A DNA stretch of 64,000 bases, taken from positions 134,797 to 198,796 of the forward strand of contig JAYKAV010002965.1 of assembly GCA_035582835.1 (NCBI GenBank), given 5' to 3'. Made by a program: the position numbers and the translations under genes. This DNA is from Phoebastria nigripes (taxonomy: Eukaryota; Chordata; Aves; Procellariiformes; Diomedeidae). Each line of letters begins with the position of its first letter. Position 1 is the stretch's first letter. The notes beneath the pieces are model-generated. The model saw only the letters and a list, made by a program, of their open reading frames with translations, did no database searches and was not told the origin of the DNA. Below are positions 45,901 to 59,300 of the stretch, piece after piece.

Positions 45901-48900
45901 TAACACAAATGGCTTTTTTTGTTCTAGTCCATGAAGATCTATGTATTTGGTATTTTCTGTTATTTACTTCTACAGTAAACTATGGCCCCAATAGCATATG
46001 TTATTCCAGATTTAAGTATTGGCACTTATGGTCCAGGTACTTCAATCTGATTTTAAGTCAACCTTTTTTATTAACAAACATACTGAAAGGAATGATCCAG
46101 TATAATATAAGAGTTCTGGAATACTAAACCACAACCTTAATATTGAAGGATAGTGTAGATCAAAGTGTGCCTTCTTGTAAAGACAAACATGTTGACAATA
46201 AAGTTTCAAAATGTTACTGCAAGTGCTTGTTTAATTGTATTTGGTGAGAAAACTGTCGTTGTTAATGTACTGCAATATCTAATAACACTTCCATGTGTTA
46301 TAAAGGCAGTAAGTACCTTCACTAGAGATGGAAATTGGCTTGGATCTCTTGTTTTTATGCTCATTACATCTCTCTACCTCTTCTCTATTGTTTGAAGTTT
46401 TTATTAAATGTAATTTTCTACCTTCACATTCCTCCTTGAAATCTTGACAAAATCAATCAATAGAGAGAAACAGGGAAAAAACCAAAAGCCCACATGTTTG
46501 ATTAACTTGACCATTATGGTGACAACAAGGAAAAAGTGATAAAATTTGCAAAGGCAACATCTTTCATTTTTTTGCTTGGGTAGAGAAGACCAGAGGAATA
46601 AAGATGAGGAAGCCAAAGTTCTGGCACTGTAGGAGGAGAAACCAGCTGCAATTGGCATGCTGAGTTCAAAATAAAAGAAATTTGGACCTGTTTGTAGCAT
46701 AAGTGGCAGAGACAAAGCAACTCTGCAGAAATTTTTAACTGCTGTATTGCCCTTCAAAATAGGGCACTCTCCAAAGACTGAAAGAAAATATTTATTTATA
46801 TTTATGCATCCTCTAACCAGTGAAATTGTGATCTTGATGAAGTTTTGAGGGATTACTATAGTAGCCATTATATTCAAATATTGGAAAAGAATTTGGCAAC
46901 CAAATCCTTTCTTTCCCATTTTATCCACCCACCTAGCTCTTCATTCATAAACTATGAAGGAGCTGACATTCTGCTCATGTACCTGAGGGCAAAAAAATGT
47001 TGACATGCAGATGATTAAGCATGTGCCCACAAAAAATTGGCTCTGACCCTGACTTGTGCCAAGCAGTTGGCATGGCTCCTGATTAGTAATTAATTAAATC
47101 AATGCCAGCAGACACTAATGGTATCTTCCCATGGAATAGCATGCCAGATCCATTAAGAATAAACTACATGATACTGATTCCTGTCTTATGCTTTGTCAGC
47201 TCTGCTGGATGTCTATTCAATGTCAGTAAATACACCGTGTGAAAGATTCATTTAGAAAAAATATTATCTGAAACATAGCATTAAAATTAAGATAAGAACA
47301 CATTTTTTGCTAGGCTGTACAACTTCTTGCTCACTGTATAGGGAAGCTGCAAGTCTACTATGGGATCTGATTGCCAAAACCAAAATATTAGAAAACCGAA
47401 CAAAAGACCCCCAAACCACGCTTCCTTCCCCCTATAACCTCAGGTGTAGCTTATATAATAAAAAGAAAATATCAGTTTTGATTCAGCAAGGTACAAGAAT
47501 ATTGCTTGAGATTTAAGCTCCAGTTCTGTTTGCAAATGTATTTGAGTACAACCAATGATTTTGAAATTATATTGTAAAATGCCTTGTGGACTTTAATTCC
47601 ATTTCAAAGACGGTTTTTCTATTGAATACCTTTTGCCCCACAAGCAACATCAACTCCTGACAGCTGATGGACACCTGCTACTCCTGCTCATTTCCATGGA
47701 AGGCAGTTCTCAGGCTTTGTCATGTTTATTGACCCTTTTTATATCAAAAGGTCTGATTTAAAGCTCTCTAAGTGAAAGAAATAACTAGAGGCTACAACTG
47801 TCCCTCAGTCATAGTTGTGTGAACTGAAAGTAACTTCACTGATTCAGAAATTTAAAGGCTGAACACTTCGGGGGGGGAAAACCCTCAAAAGTAAAGCATT
47901 CTTATATTAAGTGCTGCTGAACACTGTCTATCCAAAATTAACAGCAATGCAGGAATGGCAATAGTTGCCTGACTGTCTAATTTTTGCAGTCAGTTTTATT
48001 CTAATTGCTCATTTCAGCACAGTTTCATGAAGGGCAAGGTGTTCTGAATAAATTTATATTCTGTGCATATATTCATACAGGCAAAGAAGTTGTCACCCTG
48101 ACTAGGATGAGGCTTTGGGACGTTACTGCAGTTGACATTATTGTTTAAGCAGCATGTTAAGGATTATACTAAACTTTTTCTGAATATGGTACAGCTTCAA
48201 CAGCTATAAAGACCAATGCTGTCCACTGGGCAGATGAGATAATCTTTCACTTTGGTGTGTTTATCTGGAACATTGGAACCTGTTAACTTACGTTGCATAA
48301 GGCAACACAACACAGTCTGCGCTGCCCTGCCTTAAGTCACCTAATTGTGACGCTTCTGCATGGGATTACTCTTCAAATATCTTGAAGTATGGGTCAGAAA
48401 GCCTGCCCTGCTTTTCCTGGACTGAGCTCACTGCCATGCTAGTAAAATGTACCCATTGCCCTACAAAAAAATTTTATGCAAGGCTGTCAACTTGGGAAGT
48501 TTTTGCACGTGTCCATATTTATAGTCTGTGCCTGTCTCCTCCTGCATGAGGAGGACAAGCATGCAAACAGAAGTGTTAACAGCAACACTCAAAAAAAAGT
48601 TCTCATGCTCTGTGGAGGCAGGTGTTTTGAACCTAAGAATAGGTCTAGGATCAACTGTGTTTGGATGTAATTATAAATGAGTCTAGGGAAGGTTTCCATT
48701 GCACTCTGTATAGCTGTTTCTGAGAAACAGCCTTTCTGAAGCAACCCCAGAAGGAACCCAGCCTTTAGGGTCCAAAAGCTTAAGTGCTGGAAAGCAACTA
48801 TTTTGGATGAGTTGTGTTTTGAGAAGTGGTTAGTATGCTGTCATTTTATCAACGAGCTTTTTTGTTGCTTGGTACAAATAAGCTGCCTGAACACCAGGCA

Positions 48901-50224
48901 GCCATAGATCTTTATTATTTGGAGATCAAACTGAAAGGACAGGGTGCTGATGTAGTTGAGGTTGAGGGTTCTGTAAGCTGCTGGTACAAAGACAAAGTTA
49001 ACTCAAATCTTATGAGGCTAAAGTCCATGTGGTTATTGTTAACACTGAAGGGCAAGGACATCTGCCCTTGGTCTTCATGTCATTTCCCGACCTCTGCCTG
49101 ATTTCAGACAATTTTAATACAAATTTTTACTCACTTTTGGAAGATAAAAGATATGCTTTACTACATACCATGGAGGTGTTTCTCCCCTCCACTTCCCTCT
49201 GACCTGTGCCATCTCTTTGGATGCTGGTGAGCACTGTTGACACTAGGTCTACCCTCTAATCTGTCTCCAAGGAGGAAAATAACCCTTGCCATGGGCATGT
49301 TTTAAATGAGTCCACAGGTCTCTAGGAGTTGTGGGCTCTGAGATAAATACAGGGTTGTCCGGCTCCATGAAGACATTTTGGAGGGCCAAACATCAGCAGA
49401 TACTGGTGTAGCTGACCACTGCAGACCAAGGTGGAAGGTACCTAGCCCACGTCAAGCTTCTTGCTCACACTTCTTCACCACCATTTGCCTCTCGTAAGGA
49501 AGTTATCATTGTAAAAGGGAATGCCTTCTGCATAGCTCTGTGACAGAGCAAAGGCTAGGCAAGTTATGGTGGGAGTTCTACAAGTTCCTGTGGGATAAAA
49601 AACATTGAAAGATGCCTTGTCTGTTGAGAAATGTGGACACAGCAAGTCTTTGGTGGTGTGGAAGGACAGGGGAGCATTTTCAGCTGCTACTTGGGTTACT
49701 GTGGACTTCATCTTCCAAGCTGGAATGCACAAAGTTTGCCAGCATCCACAGGCATGGCTCATGTACATGTACTGATATGTAGATGAGACCCCTATGATCT
49801 AACCTATGTAATTCAAAGATGGTTTATATAGTAAGACCCATGTTATTCCAAGCATGTAGCTCTGAAAAGCATAGTTTTTACTCAGAGGTGAAAGATTAAC
49901 TCATTACAGCTATGCTTTTATACCTTCTGTTAGAAATAAAATGGGATTTTAAAATATTAGCCTTTAAAAATAAATATCCTCATATTAAATACNGAGTTTT
50001 TATTGCAATACTTTACAGGGCTACAGGCTGACTATTAGAAGGAGTAATTATGGATTTATTGATCTTCTATGGCTGTTTTATTTTTAGAATTTTCTTTGGA
50101 GGTTTTTTTTTCCAACTCTTATCCAGTAGTTTTGAAAATAAAATTGGTCTGGTTAGTGTCAAAGATTCCACTTGGAGAATACTTCTTAAAATGTCTTCCT
50201 GATTCCTTATTCCAGCAGTACTGT
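42932..50224. other. AT-rich unique sequence, no gene seen
   Basis: 7.3 kb of AT-rich DNA with a poly-A run (43513-43526). It holds the longest non-repeat frame of the window (174 codons, 46404-46928 minus), which has no recognisable domain. Two stretches, near 47040-47260 and 47640-47750, have the mixed composition and clustered transcription-factor-like motifs typical of conserved non-coding elements (see findings). No N occurs between 44434 and 49993. Confidence 0.6.
43513..43526. repeat. Poly-A run
   Basis: Fourteen consecutive A; no adjoining retrotransposon body. Confidence 0.95.
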
Positions 50225-50300
50225 CTTACTGAAAAGTGCTCTGAAATCCTTAGGGATGAAGGGTGACAGGTGCTATATGAATGCAAAGTGTTATCTGTGG
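50225..50300 (+). mobile_element. Tail of an ancient CR1/L3-type LINE or derived SINE
   Basis: The sequence contains GAAAAGTGCTCTGAAATCC, TTAGGGATGAAGG and GGTGCTATATGAATGCAAAG in the right order. This matches the ancient amniote tail (GTAAAGCGCTCTGAGATCC, GGATGAAAGG, GCGCTATATAAATGCAAAG), with a small insertion before GGTGCTATATG. It is a clearer example than the one at 37829. The age is probably over 100 million years, judging from knowledge of the family, not from a measured divergence. Confidence 0.72.
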
Positions 50301-53059
50301 CAGATCTAGGTCAAAAACCTTAGTTGGGGCAGTAAAATTCACCTTTGCTCAGCATGTGATTTTTACAAAGGGCAGTTTTGAAGTCTTCCTTGATTGTTTT
50401 CAGTGGCTGTCAGTCTATTAACTGAGTGCCATGTTGATGGGACCAACTGCTGCTTGATATTGTTGCTCTGGAAATGTTTTTGGTTATGTGGCCTGAAAAA
50501 CACTTGCTCCTACATAGATGTGGCTATAGATATCTGTTCTTTACAAAATGCATGGTGGCATGTAGAGGTGGTAAGGAAAGAGAAAGATGGTTGATTAGAT
50601 TTTATATGATTGTTGATGATCTTAGATTAGGCATGAATTTCATGATTTTGGGATTCCTATATAAGTAAAACAGAATGTTTGCAATGGAACTAAAATCTTG
50701 GCAAGACCAGCTTCAACCTTCTGATGAAGCTACAAAAAGAGATTGTGTGTGATTTGAATAGCCTTGAGCTGAACAGTAATTTTGGGTTAATATATATAGT
50801 TTCTTGCCACTTCTCGTGTGTACTCTTTCTCTCTTTTTATGAAATGAAGCTAGGAACAAAACCATGTAGTGTACTGAGGGTTAGTTTGGTTTTTGAGGCT
50901 TTGCACTTATAAAATTTGTAGTGGTTAGCACGGATGTGAATGACGTAGACTGATAAGCTTGCAGTTCTTAATTGTTCTGTTTCATGACAATGTTTGGAAA
51001 GACCTTATTTTTTAGCATTGTTTCCAAAATGAATGTATGACCTTCTCAAATGGCACAGGTGCTCAAAAAGGCAAAATGAACAAAAAAACCTTACATCTGA
51101 TTACATTCTAAAATCTTTATTTTTTTAAATTTAACAANGAGAAAAAATAAGTTATGCAATCTGTTTTAGCCTTAACCGAGAAAATTCAGGTACATATCAA
51201 AATCTTTGTCACTATTACGCATTAATTTTTGAATTTTTGCTGTTTTTACTTTCTCAAATGATTATTTCAATCTTCTGTTTGAAATAGTGTTATTGTTTTC
51301 AAAGACATACATAAATTTTAATAGAATTTCTCTATATACAATTTTAAAGTTATATTTAATTTTCCTAAATGTAGAAATAAAATAAAATTNTGTTCTGAAT
51401 GGACATAGCTTGACTTTTTTAATTAGAATTATTGAGTTTCTCTATTGATATTTTCAAAGAAAAATTTTGAATTTTTATGTTGCCATTTTTGAATTATTTT
51501 GTTATGTTTTGCAACAGTAACAACATTCAGTAATGGTATTTTTATGAAGAAAATCACTGTTAATTTCTATACAGCTCTAAAATACAACATATTTAACTTG
51601 GGGGGGAGCTTTTCAGATGTTTGTCAATGCATAATTTAAGTGACAGTGTCCTTCACTTGCAAGCTGAACTTATTTTATGTGACTTGGTTGTGAACGGACG
51701 CCAGTTCCATTACATGAAAGAAGTGGATTGTGTTTTCCAAACGCTCTTTGATCATGATGAGAAGACCAGAGCAAAAATCACAAACAAAAACTCTCTCCTG
51801 AAAACGTTTTGTTAACTTTCCTGGCTTATTGCTTTGCTAGGCAAAGGCCCAGAAGAACAATTATTTTTCTTAGTGGAAATCAGTGGTATCTTTACTTACA
51901 ATTAAGTTCTAATTTGGTGAAAAGACAGCTCCATATCTAATAGATGCCATCATATTTTGGCTGGTTTTCTTCTGACTACGCTGCTGTCATGCCGTGTGTA
52001 AGCACAGTCAAAACAGTGACAACAACTTTAAGCTTGTAAACTTGGATGCGAATATCAGTGCAAACTAGTCATCTAAGTTATTCAGGTTTCTAGGGAGTTC
52101 TCTGAGCTCCGTGAGTGCCATGCTAATAGAATCCAAATCAATTTAAAACTAGCTTAAGTACCTCTGCAAGAGCTTGCAGTTACACCTGTCTCCTCAATTT
52201 TGGTTGAAAATCATCCTTTCATTATATCTATGATGGATGTGAATATTTTTTGAAGACAGCCATTGTTTTGGCTCTGCTTTGTGACTGCTAGAAACTTCTC
52301 TAATCAGTCAACCACTGCAGGTGATTTTTAAGCATTTCCATGTATCTGTAGTTCCTAAATACTTGTTACTTTGTTGTAATTATTGTATATGACAATGTTT
52401 GTTACTGTTGAATCAAAGTAATCATAGGTATCAGATCACACTTTACACTGAAACTTTATAAACATAGCTTTGTTCTTTCCCTGTTCAGTTGCAGCTGTAA
52501 TGCCTGCTTCTCTGCAGACTTTTCTTCCTCAGTCTTTTGACCTCATTCTTTCACGTATCTCCTCTTTCCCTCAACCTTTACTTGAAAATGTATTAATATA
52601 TTTCTCTTAATTTGCCATGCCTNGTATCTCCTAACCAAAATTCATTGTGCCACTTCTCAAGACTTCTCTTATTTCCAAGTAACCAGTAGAACTTAAGTAC
52701 TGTTAGCTGGTTCATGGTGGTATTCAAGTTGTGAAAACATGTTCAGCTGAACATGGAAATTATGCTTGGAGATTATTTCATCCTGTAAAGNTCACTGTGT
52801 GTTGGATTTCCATAACAGCAGCTCAGTGATGGCTCAAAATGATACACTTTCCAATTCAAACGTAGCAAACGCTGATCAGACTTTCCATCATTTTATTTAC
52901 ATTGAACTGATGAAATAGTATATTTTATTTCCACGTTATAGCAACTCATAAATATACACTTTTTGAGTGAAAGTACTCAAAATCATACTGTATTAAAACT
53001 TGGTTATGAACAGAACCTGGAAATTTGTGTGTACCTGAAAAGCAGAGCAGAGACTACTT

Positions 53060-53080
53060 CAAACAAACAAACAAACAAAC
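53060..53080. repeat. (CAAA)n microsatellite
   Basis: Five CAAA units followed by about 70 bp of A/C-rich sequence with almost no G or T (to about 53150). Confidence 0.95.
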
Positions 53081-56000
53081 CACCCCTCCTCCCAAAACGA
53101 AACAACAAAAAAACCCCACCCAAAACCATCCACAACATGTGCCCTCTACCCCCTACATGTGTTAATTTTAAGCCAACATACTCTGGTTCGATGAAAAATT
53201 TACCTACTAACGTCTCCTCTGTGCCTACTAAAAGGACTAAAATTTGTTGCACATTCCTTCTGTACCCACACCTGACAGCAATAATGCACAATTTATGTAC
53301 CTCATAAAATTACTCTGGAAAGCTGATTTGTTGTGGATAGTAGAAATGCTGATAAAAGAGTGGTCTGTGCTGTCTTAGAAACATGCTTTTTGTCTTTCAG
53401 CTTTCTTGTGTCCAATCATTCTATTTCCACTTGCAACAAAAAGTACATTGGTAAGATCTANAACATGCTGTTTGATATAAAGAACTAAGTTCATATTTAA
53501 ATCTTGAAGCACAGAAGCAACCAAATATATTTTATCTATAGGGTGGCTTGAAGCCTAACTGCAAGCCAATGTAGGTCAAAAATTTTGGTAATTCTTTATC
53601 ACCAAAATGTCATGAGTAACTGATAGTAAAATATATCAATTTTATTAAGAACATTGGTAGAAATGTTTTTCAGATTGTATAGTATAATCTCTTTAGGGAC
53701 AGAGTAATTCTCTTCNAGGATGACAGAAATAAAAAAGTAAAATAAGATTTACCTCTGTTGTCATGAAAAGGGCAAACATGGACTTTTATGCTTTTATCTT
53801 GGTGGGGAAGCGGTCTTTGCTATGAGTGAGGCAAGTAAAAACAGAAATAAAATTTACCAGCACTGANTTCATACAAATCTGTGCCTTATTGTTAGTATGA
53901 TACACCATAGAATAAAAGGCAGAATTAATATTTAGATTGTTGTAGTGACAGAGGCCACAAGAACGCTAAACCCCATCAGGCTATTTGTTATATAAAAGGT
54001 AACAGTTTTGAAGTGGTTATAGGTAATAAGGGCACACAATTAACACCTAAGAACTATTTAAAGCTTGCATGTGTTAAAATTGTTATCTCTGATTTTGTGT
54101 ACATTGTGAAACTTGATACTAATTGTTATTACAGTCATCTAGAGTATTTTTAACAAAAACTAATTATATCAACATGGAATTTGATATGCACTTGTGGGGC
54201 ATCAGTTCTACTGTATTATCATTTGTTAAATTATACACTTCANTCTCTTGTTCTTTTGAGGCCTTCATCACCATCGCTAGGTTTCTGTCTATTAATGTTC
54301 TCTCATAATAACAATGAAAGAATTGTTCCCAAGCAAATAATTATTGCACAAAATCAAAGAAAACAATTACTGATATGTTTTCCTTTTCTTCGTTTTGAAC
54401 AGGCTTATACCATATGGTTTTAACTTTTTTATGCATAGTGGCCAGTCAAATATATAATAATTGTTATAGATTTTCTTTATAGTATAATCATATTTTGTAC
54501 ATGGTAGTCTAAATAAAATTGTTCTTTTGAGCAATGTCTTACATCTGTGTAGGTAGCTGATTTGAATTAAAGCCTATTTGTAGTTGTATTAGTATTTGTT
54601 TAAATGGATAGTTTTTCAAAACCATGGGTTTTCCTTTGCTATATTAATTTTGAAAATAAGGGTTTGACAAAACCAATATATATCAGAAGAAATGAAGGAA
54701 AAAATTATATAATAAACTGAGCATACTTTATCACACGGACATCTACAATTAANCTGAGATATATATAGAAACAAGCAAAGGTAGACATCTAATTATAATC
54801 ATATTTTCTGGTATGTTTTACTTGCTGGAACTAATGCTGAGGCTAAACTTCCTATGTTTTTTTTTGTAGTCCACCAAGGGAGCAAAGGATAGGTTCCTCC
54901 TTTGGGCCAAAGAATCTTGTTCTGAATAACCCTTTAGAGAACCTTTTTCTTCATTGTTCATGGAGGAACACTGAGTTTAAACTCCTGATATGAACATTAG
55001 TCTCTGAGAATATCACCTAATCNTGTGGCCTTACACAGTATGCTTACTACAATATTTGCTGAAGATCAGACATCTTCTCCCCATTGGCTTCAACTGGATA
55101 TTAAATCAGCCCCTGTTTTGTCTTTACAACTGAAAAGAAAAATTGCTGTATAGCTGAAGCAATGTTTTCAGAATCAGCTCTTAAAATATATGTATTTTCA
55201 CAATACAGAAAATGTAGGAATAAGTCCTTAAAATTCATGGCTCAATGAGGTCTGCTTTCACTAATTTAGTAAAATGTCTGATTTTTGAGTGGTCATTCAA
55301 ATAAAACATAAATTACATGACTCTTGACTGAAAATCACTTTCCAACCACAATAAAAAGTAGAGATCCTGTGACATAGATCACAGAAGTGATAACAATTTG
55401 GCCTAGGAATTCAAGTACTTGACTGATGCTTTTTGTTTGTCACCTACTGGGATTTGTTTTACATTATTCAAATTTGCAAAAAGTCTACACAACCTTCTTA
55501 AAGTAGAAAAAAAAATCCTTCCTACATGTCCACACTATGTATATCTCTATAGTGAATCATACAAAGCCATGGACAAATTAATTTGTGTCCTTCTCTCTTG
55601 CATCTGATTCTTCAGCACGTTTATCNTTTTCAGAATAAAGCTTCATAACTAATTGCCTAACTAATTAAAACTCTCATATGCCACACATTACCCATCAGTG
55701 AAGCAGCGAAGCAGAAGCAGCAGCCTGAGGTTTTTATGTGGATTTGCTTTCTACTTACTGGATTCTCTGTTGAAATGGTGTCATCTTGTCCTTTTCTAAA
55801 AAGACGAGTTGATAACGGTAAGCTAGGTTGCCTGAGTCTTTATTACCGAAGTAGCCATTGTAATAACAGTAAATACTTCAGCAAAATATTTTCCTTGCCT
55901 ATTGAATTTCCTCCATTAGGGGGAAAATGAGTGGAGATCATGATAAAAATACAGGAATTTAAAGAGTCAATATATGTGCATTTTTAAATGATACTTAAAG

Positions 56001-56342
56001 TGTTGAAAAGTGACTATTAATTTTATATATCTCAATTTTCAAAGACTGACCTGATTCCAGAATGAAAGTACTAANCATTTTGAAAACAAGGTCATAGAAA
56101 GACAGAGGCAAGTGGTGTCCCAAGTTCTTTTGGAAAATATCAGTTGTTGTTACCATCTTACAAATACTTTGAGGTTTCTCCAACAGAAAATATTGTACTT
56201 TATGGAAAACAGAACAAAATGTCAGCCATTACTGGAATTTTTGAGAGGATCAAATATGTATGCTTTCTTCTCAATGAAAATTTTTGTTGAGATTTTCTTG
56301 TGCTCTGAGTATCAAAATATCCTGGCTCTACTTACAATTCTC

Positions 56343-56355
56343 TTTTTTTTTTTTT
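56343..56355. repeat. Poly-T run
   Basis: Thirteen consecutive T in AT-rich context. Confidence 0.92.
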
Positions 56356-59300
56356 ACTACTTTTCAAGTGTAAATACTTGTTAATCACCTTTTTAAAGTA
56401 GTAAAAACAATTAATGATATGAAACAGAAAAAGTATATTGCTCAAATGTTTAATATCTATAAAATTACTAGTAATAAAGACATCATTTAGATATTCTACT
56501 TTTCATTTCATCTAGAAAATTAGGTAGTTTTACGGGAAAATCATAATTTGCACACACTCTTCTTATAAAAATGACCTAGTTTAAAATCTCTTTAAAAATT
56601 AGGTTGTAAATGACCTATTTAATATTGACATATAGTTTGGAGATACAAGAATTAATAAATATCACCAAATAACATTAACANAAAGAAGAATTTTGTTTTA
56701 AATAGCTGTAGCTGTATGTTTATAAGGCGGTTGTGCTTCTTATAAAAGGGTACAATAGTCCTTCTGTCAAAATAAGTACATTTTTTTACTTAAGCTACAA
56801 AAACTATTGAGAAACTTCTTGAAGTACTTATGTTTTATATGTGATTTAAAAGTTGAAATATTTGACAATAATGTAGTAATTCCATTCGATGAATATAAGA
56901 CTAACTTCAACAATCCTAGACATACCTCACAGATGACGTACGGTCACAAAAACTGTTTTGCTGAATTTTTGGATGACATTTTGAGAAATGTTAAAAATAN
57001 ATAGTCCCTTTCTTGCACACCAGGAATGCAATTGTTTTGTTCTCTAAGATGTAACATTCATTAATTGCTTCTCTAATTGCTTTATGGGGATTTTTTGGCT
57101 GATAGATTTATCTTCCATTGTTTGGAAAGCCTGACAGTCACTAAATACTCTAACAGAATAATTTAGCAAAGTAAATGCTGTTCAAATAGCGGTGCAAGTG
57201 GTGAATCTGATTAATTACTTTTAAATAACTCCTATCTAGTCTTACACTGTGACAAAAACATACAGTGGAGATGTAATGGAATTAATACTAAAAAATAACT
57301 CAGATGGTTGTGGATATGAACCATATCATGCTAGATTTTTCCTTTGCCTGTGATCTAATTTTACATCCTTTGAAGTCAGTGATTAATGGCTTAAGGATTC
57401 CTTCTTTTAGGACAACTTAGAGTTTAGCTTGAACTTTCTGGTGTTTATAAATAAGGTCATAATTCTCCTACTTTACTTGATATATCAAAATCTTTTCCTT
57501 TCCAAGGAAACCTTAAAGACATAAAGGGGAGAATTTAGGATGATTCAAGTTTATTTAGGGTGTAAAGTAATTTTGGATGCAGAGATACTTGATTTGGCCA
57601 ATTGTAAACTAATCCAGAAGAGTTTTGCTGTGGTGCTTGGGCTATTTGAGGCTGAAAACAATATAGCAGTGTAACTGTGGCATTCTGCTGAAAAATCTGT
57701 CTTGTTTCCAGATGCGAGCTAGCATCTGTGTATGTGCTGTATAATGCTGGAATAAGCATCAGCTTGTATCTTCAGTCAGTTAGGGATTATCTATTTTACT
57801 GTTATGTTGGACTTTCTCTAAGTGCTGCTAAATGATGGAGCAGATTAGGTAATTTTGTTTCTGGCAGTATAGCTATATTCTGTATGGGCTCAAGAACTCA
57901 GGATGAGTTTACTTTGGGTTCTGAAGGCTGGTTGGGAGTTAAGCTCCTCTGTTCCCAGTACAATAGGAAAATTATTGGATTGGTCCTGATATGAGAAAAG
58001 AGTTTTTGCCATAATGCTATTTCTATTTAGTAATTTGTACTTAATATTTTATTTAGTAATTTGGTAATAGACTGTNTGTTTGAGCTGCTCTTTCCTGAGG
58101 AGCCAAATTCTCAGAAATCCCAGAGAGTGTCCAAATTNTAAACATGTAGCCATTTGATTTGTTTAAGGGGAAGCAAAGGGGGAGGGTTTTCAATCCNTTT
58201 TATTTTCTTAAGTAGTTTCATTCTTGAATGACATTATTTTTAACAATTGAGATATTTCACACTGGATAAAGCACCCATCTGAGTTCCAGTTCTTCTTTAA
58301 AGACAGTTTATATATTCAACGCTAAGCAGCCATTGGATAGACTACAGAATCTGGAGTGGGAAGTAGGAGCTTTCTAGGAGCTATCTTTGCACAGATCAGT
58401 GCCTTTGGAACATGACTTTTTATGCAGATGATTGTTATTTATTTATGTCTTTGTGTAGACAAGCTATGATATACGCTACTCATCTAATATGAATTTCAAT
58501 TTTGAATGAATTTCTGAACTCAGAGGGTAAGCTTATTCATGTGGCCAATTTTTATTTTTTATTTCTTAGTTTTGGTAAAGACACAAAGTTCTAGATGGCT
58601 TGAACTAGCAGATGTGTGTTGGTCAGTATTTATCAACTAAGTTTAGTCTGTTGTACTTTAGGTATCACTTAAACTCTAAATAAGTTTCAGCCATGCAGTG
58701 AAATCTTATTTTTTAAGTTTGGGATTTTTTACAATGTTTTATCCTAATTCCCCTTGTATGCTGCTTTCTCTCTAGGAAGTCTATTCATTAAGAAAAATTG
58801 CTTGGTTCCTCTGTCTAGTTGGAGCTATAAAAGGCAACAACATTTGTTTATCTCTGTTTCATATGTTTGTTATTCTGGCAGCTGTGCAATTTCATTTTGC
58901 CCATCTACCACTACTGCCTATGCTCCCGAATTAAAGTGCACACTAAGGTCGTGGATTTTGTATTTTCTTAGGGCTGGTGACTATGGAACACTTTAAACTG
59001 GAATCCCAGAGGAACTGGTCTATACCTCTAATTTAAATTTCTCAAGGATACACACAAAAATACATTTATTCTGTCCTATTTTTTCCTGATTTACACTTAA
59101 TTAATTAATTTTTCTATCTAGTTAAGAACATTTATTTACACTCTTGAGCTGCATTAACCCAAGCTGGACTTGGGGCCCCTTTGTAGAATTCTTCAGAATT
59201 TTATACTCTGAAAGATATGTTCCGCATTAAAGATCTCAGAATATGAATCAAAAAAGAGAAATAGAGTTTTACTGATGAGGAATGAAACAGATTTTTTTGT

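Noticed and set aside
53180..53200. GGTTCGAT resembling a tRNA T-loop
   Set aside because: There is no matching A box, acceptor stem or anticodon arm upstream at a tRNA spacing.
52963..53307. 114-codon plus and 95-codon minus frames
   Set aside because: Their core is the CAAA microsatellite and the A/C-rich run, giving Asn/Lys/Thr/Pro-rich or Gly/Phe/Leu-rich low-complexity translations.
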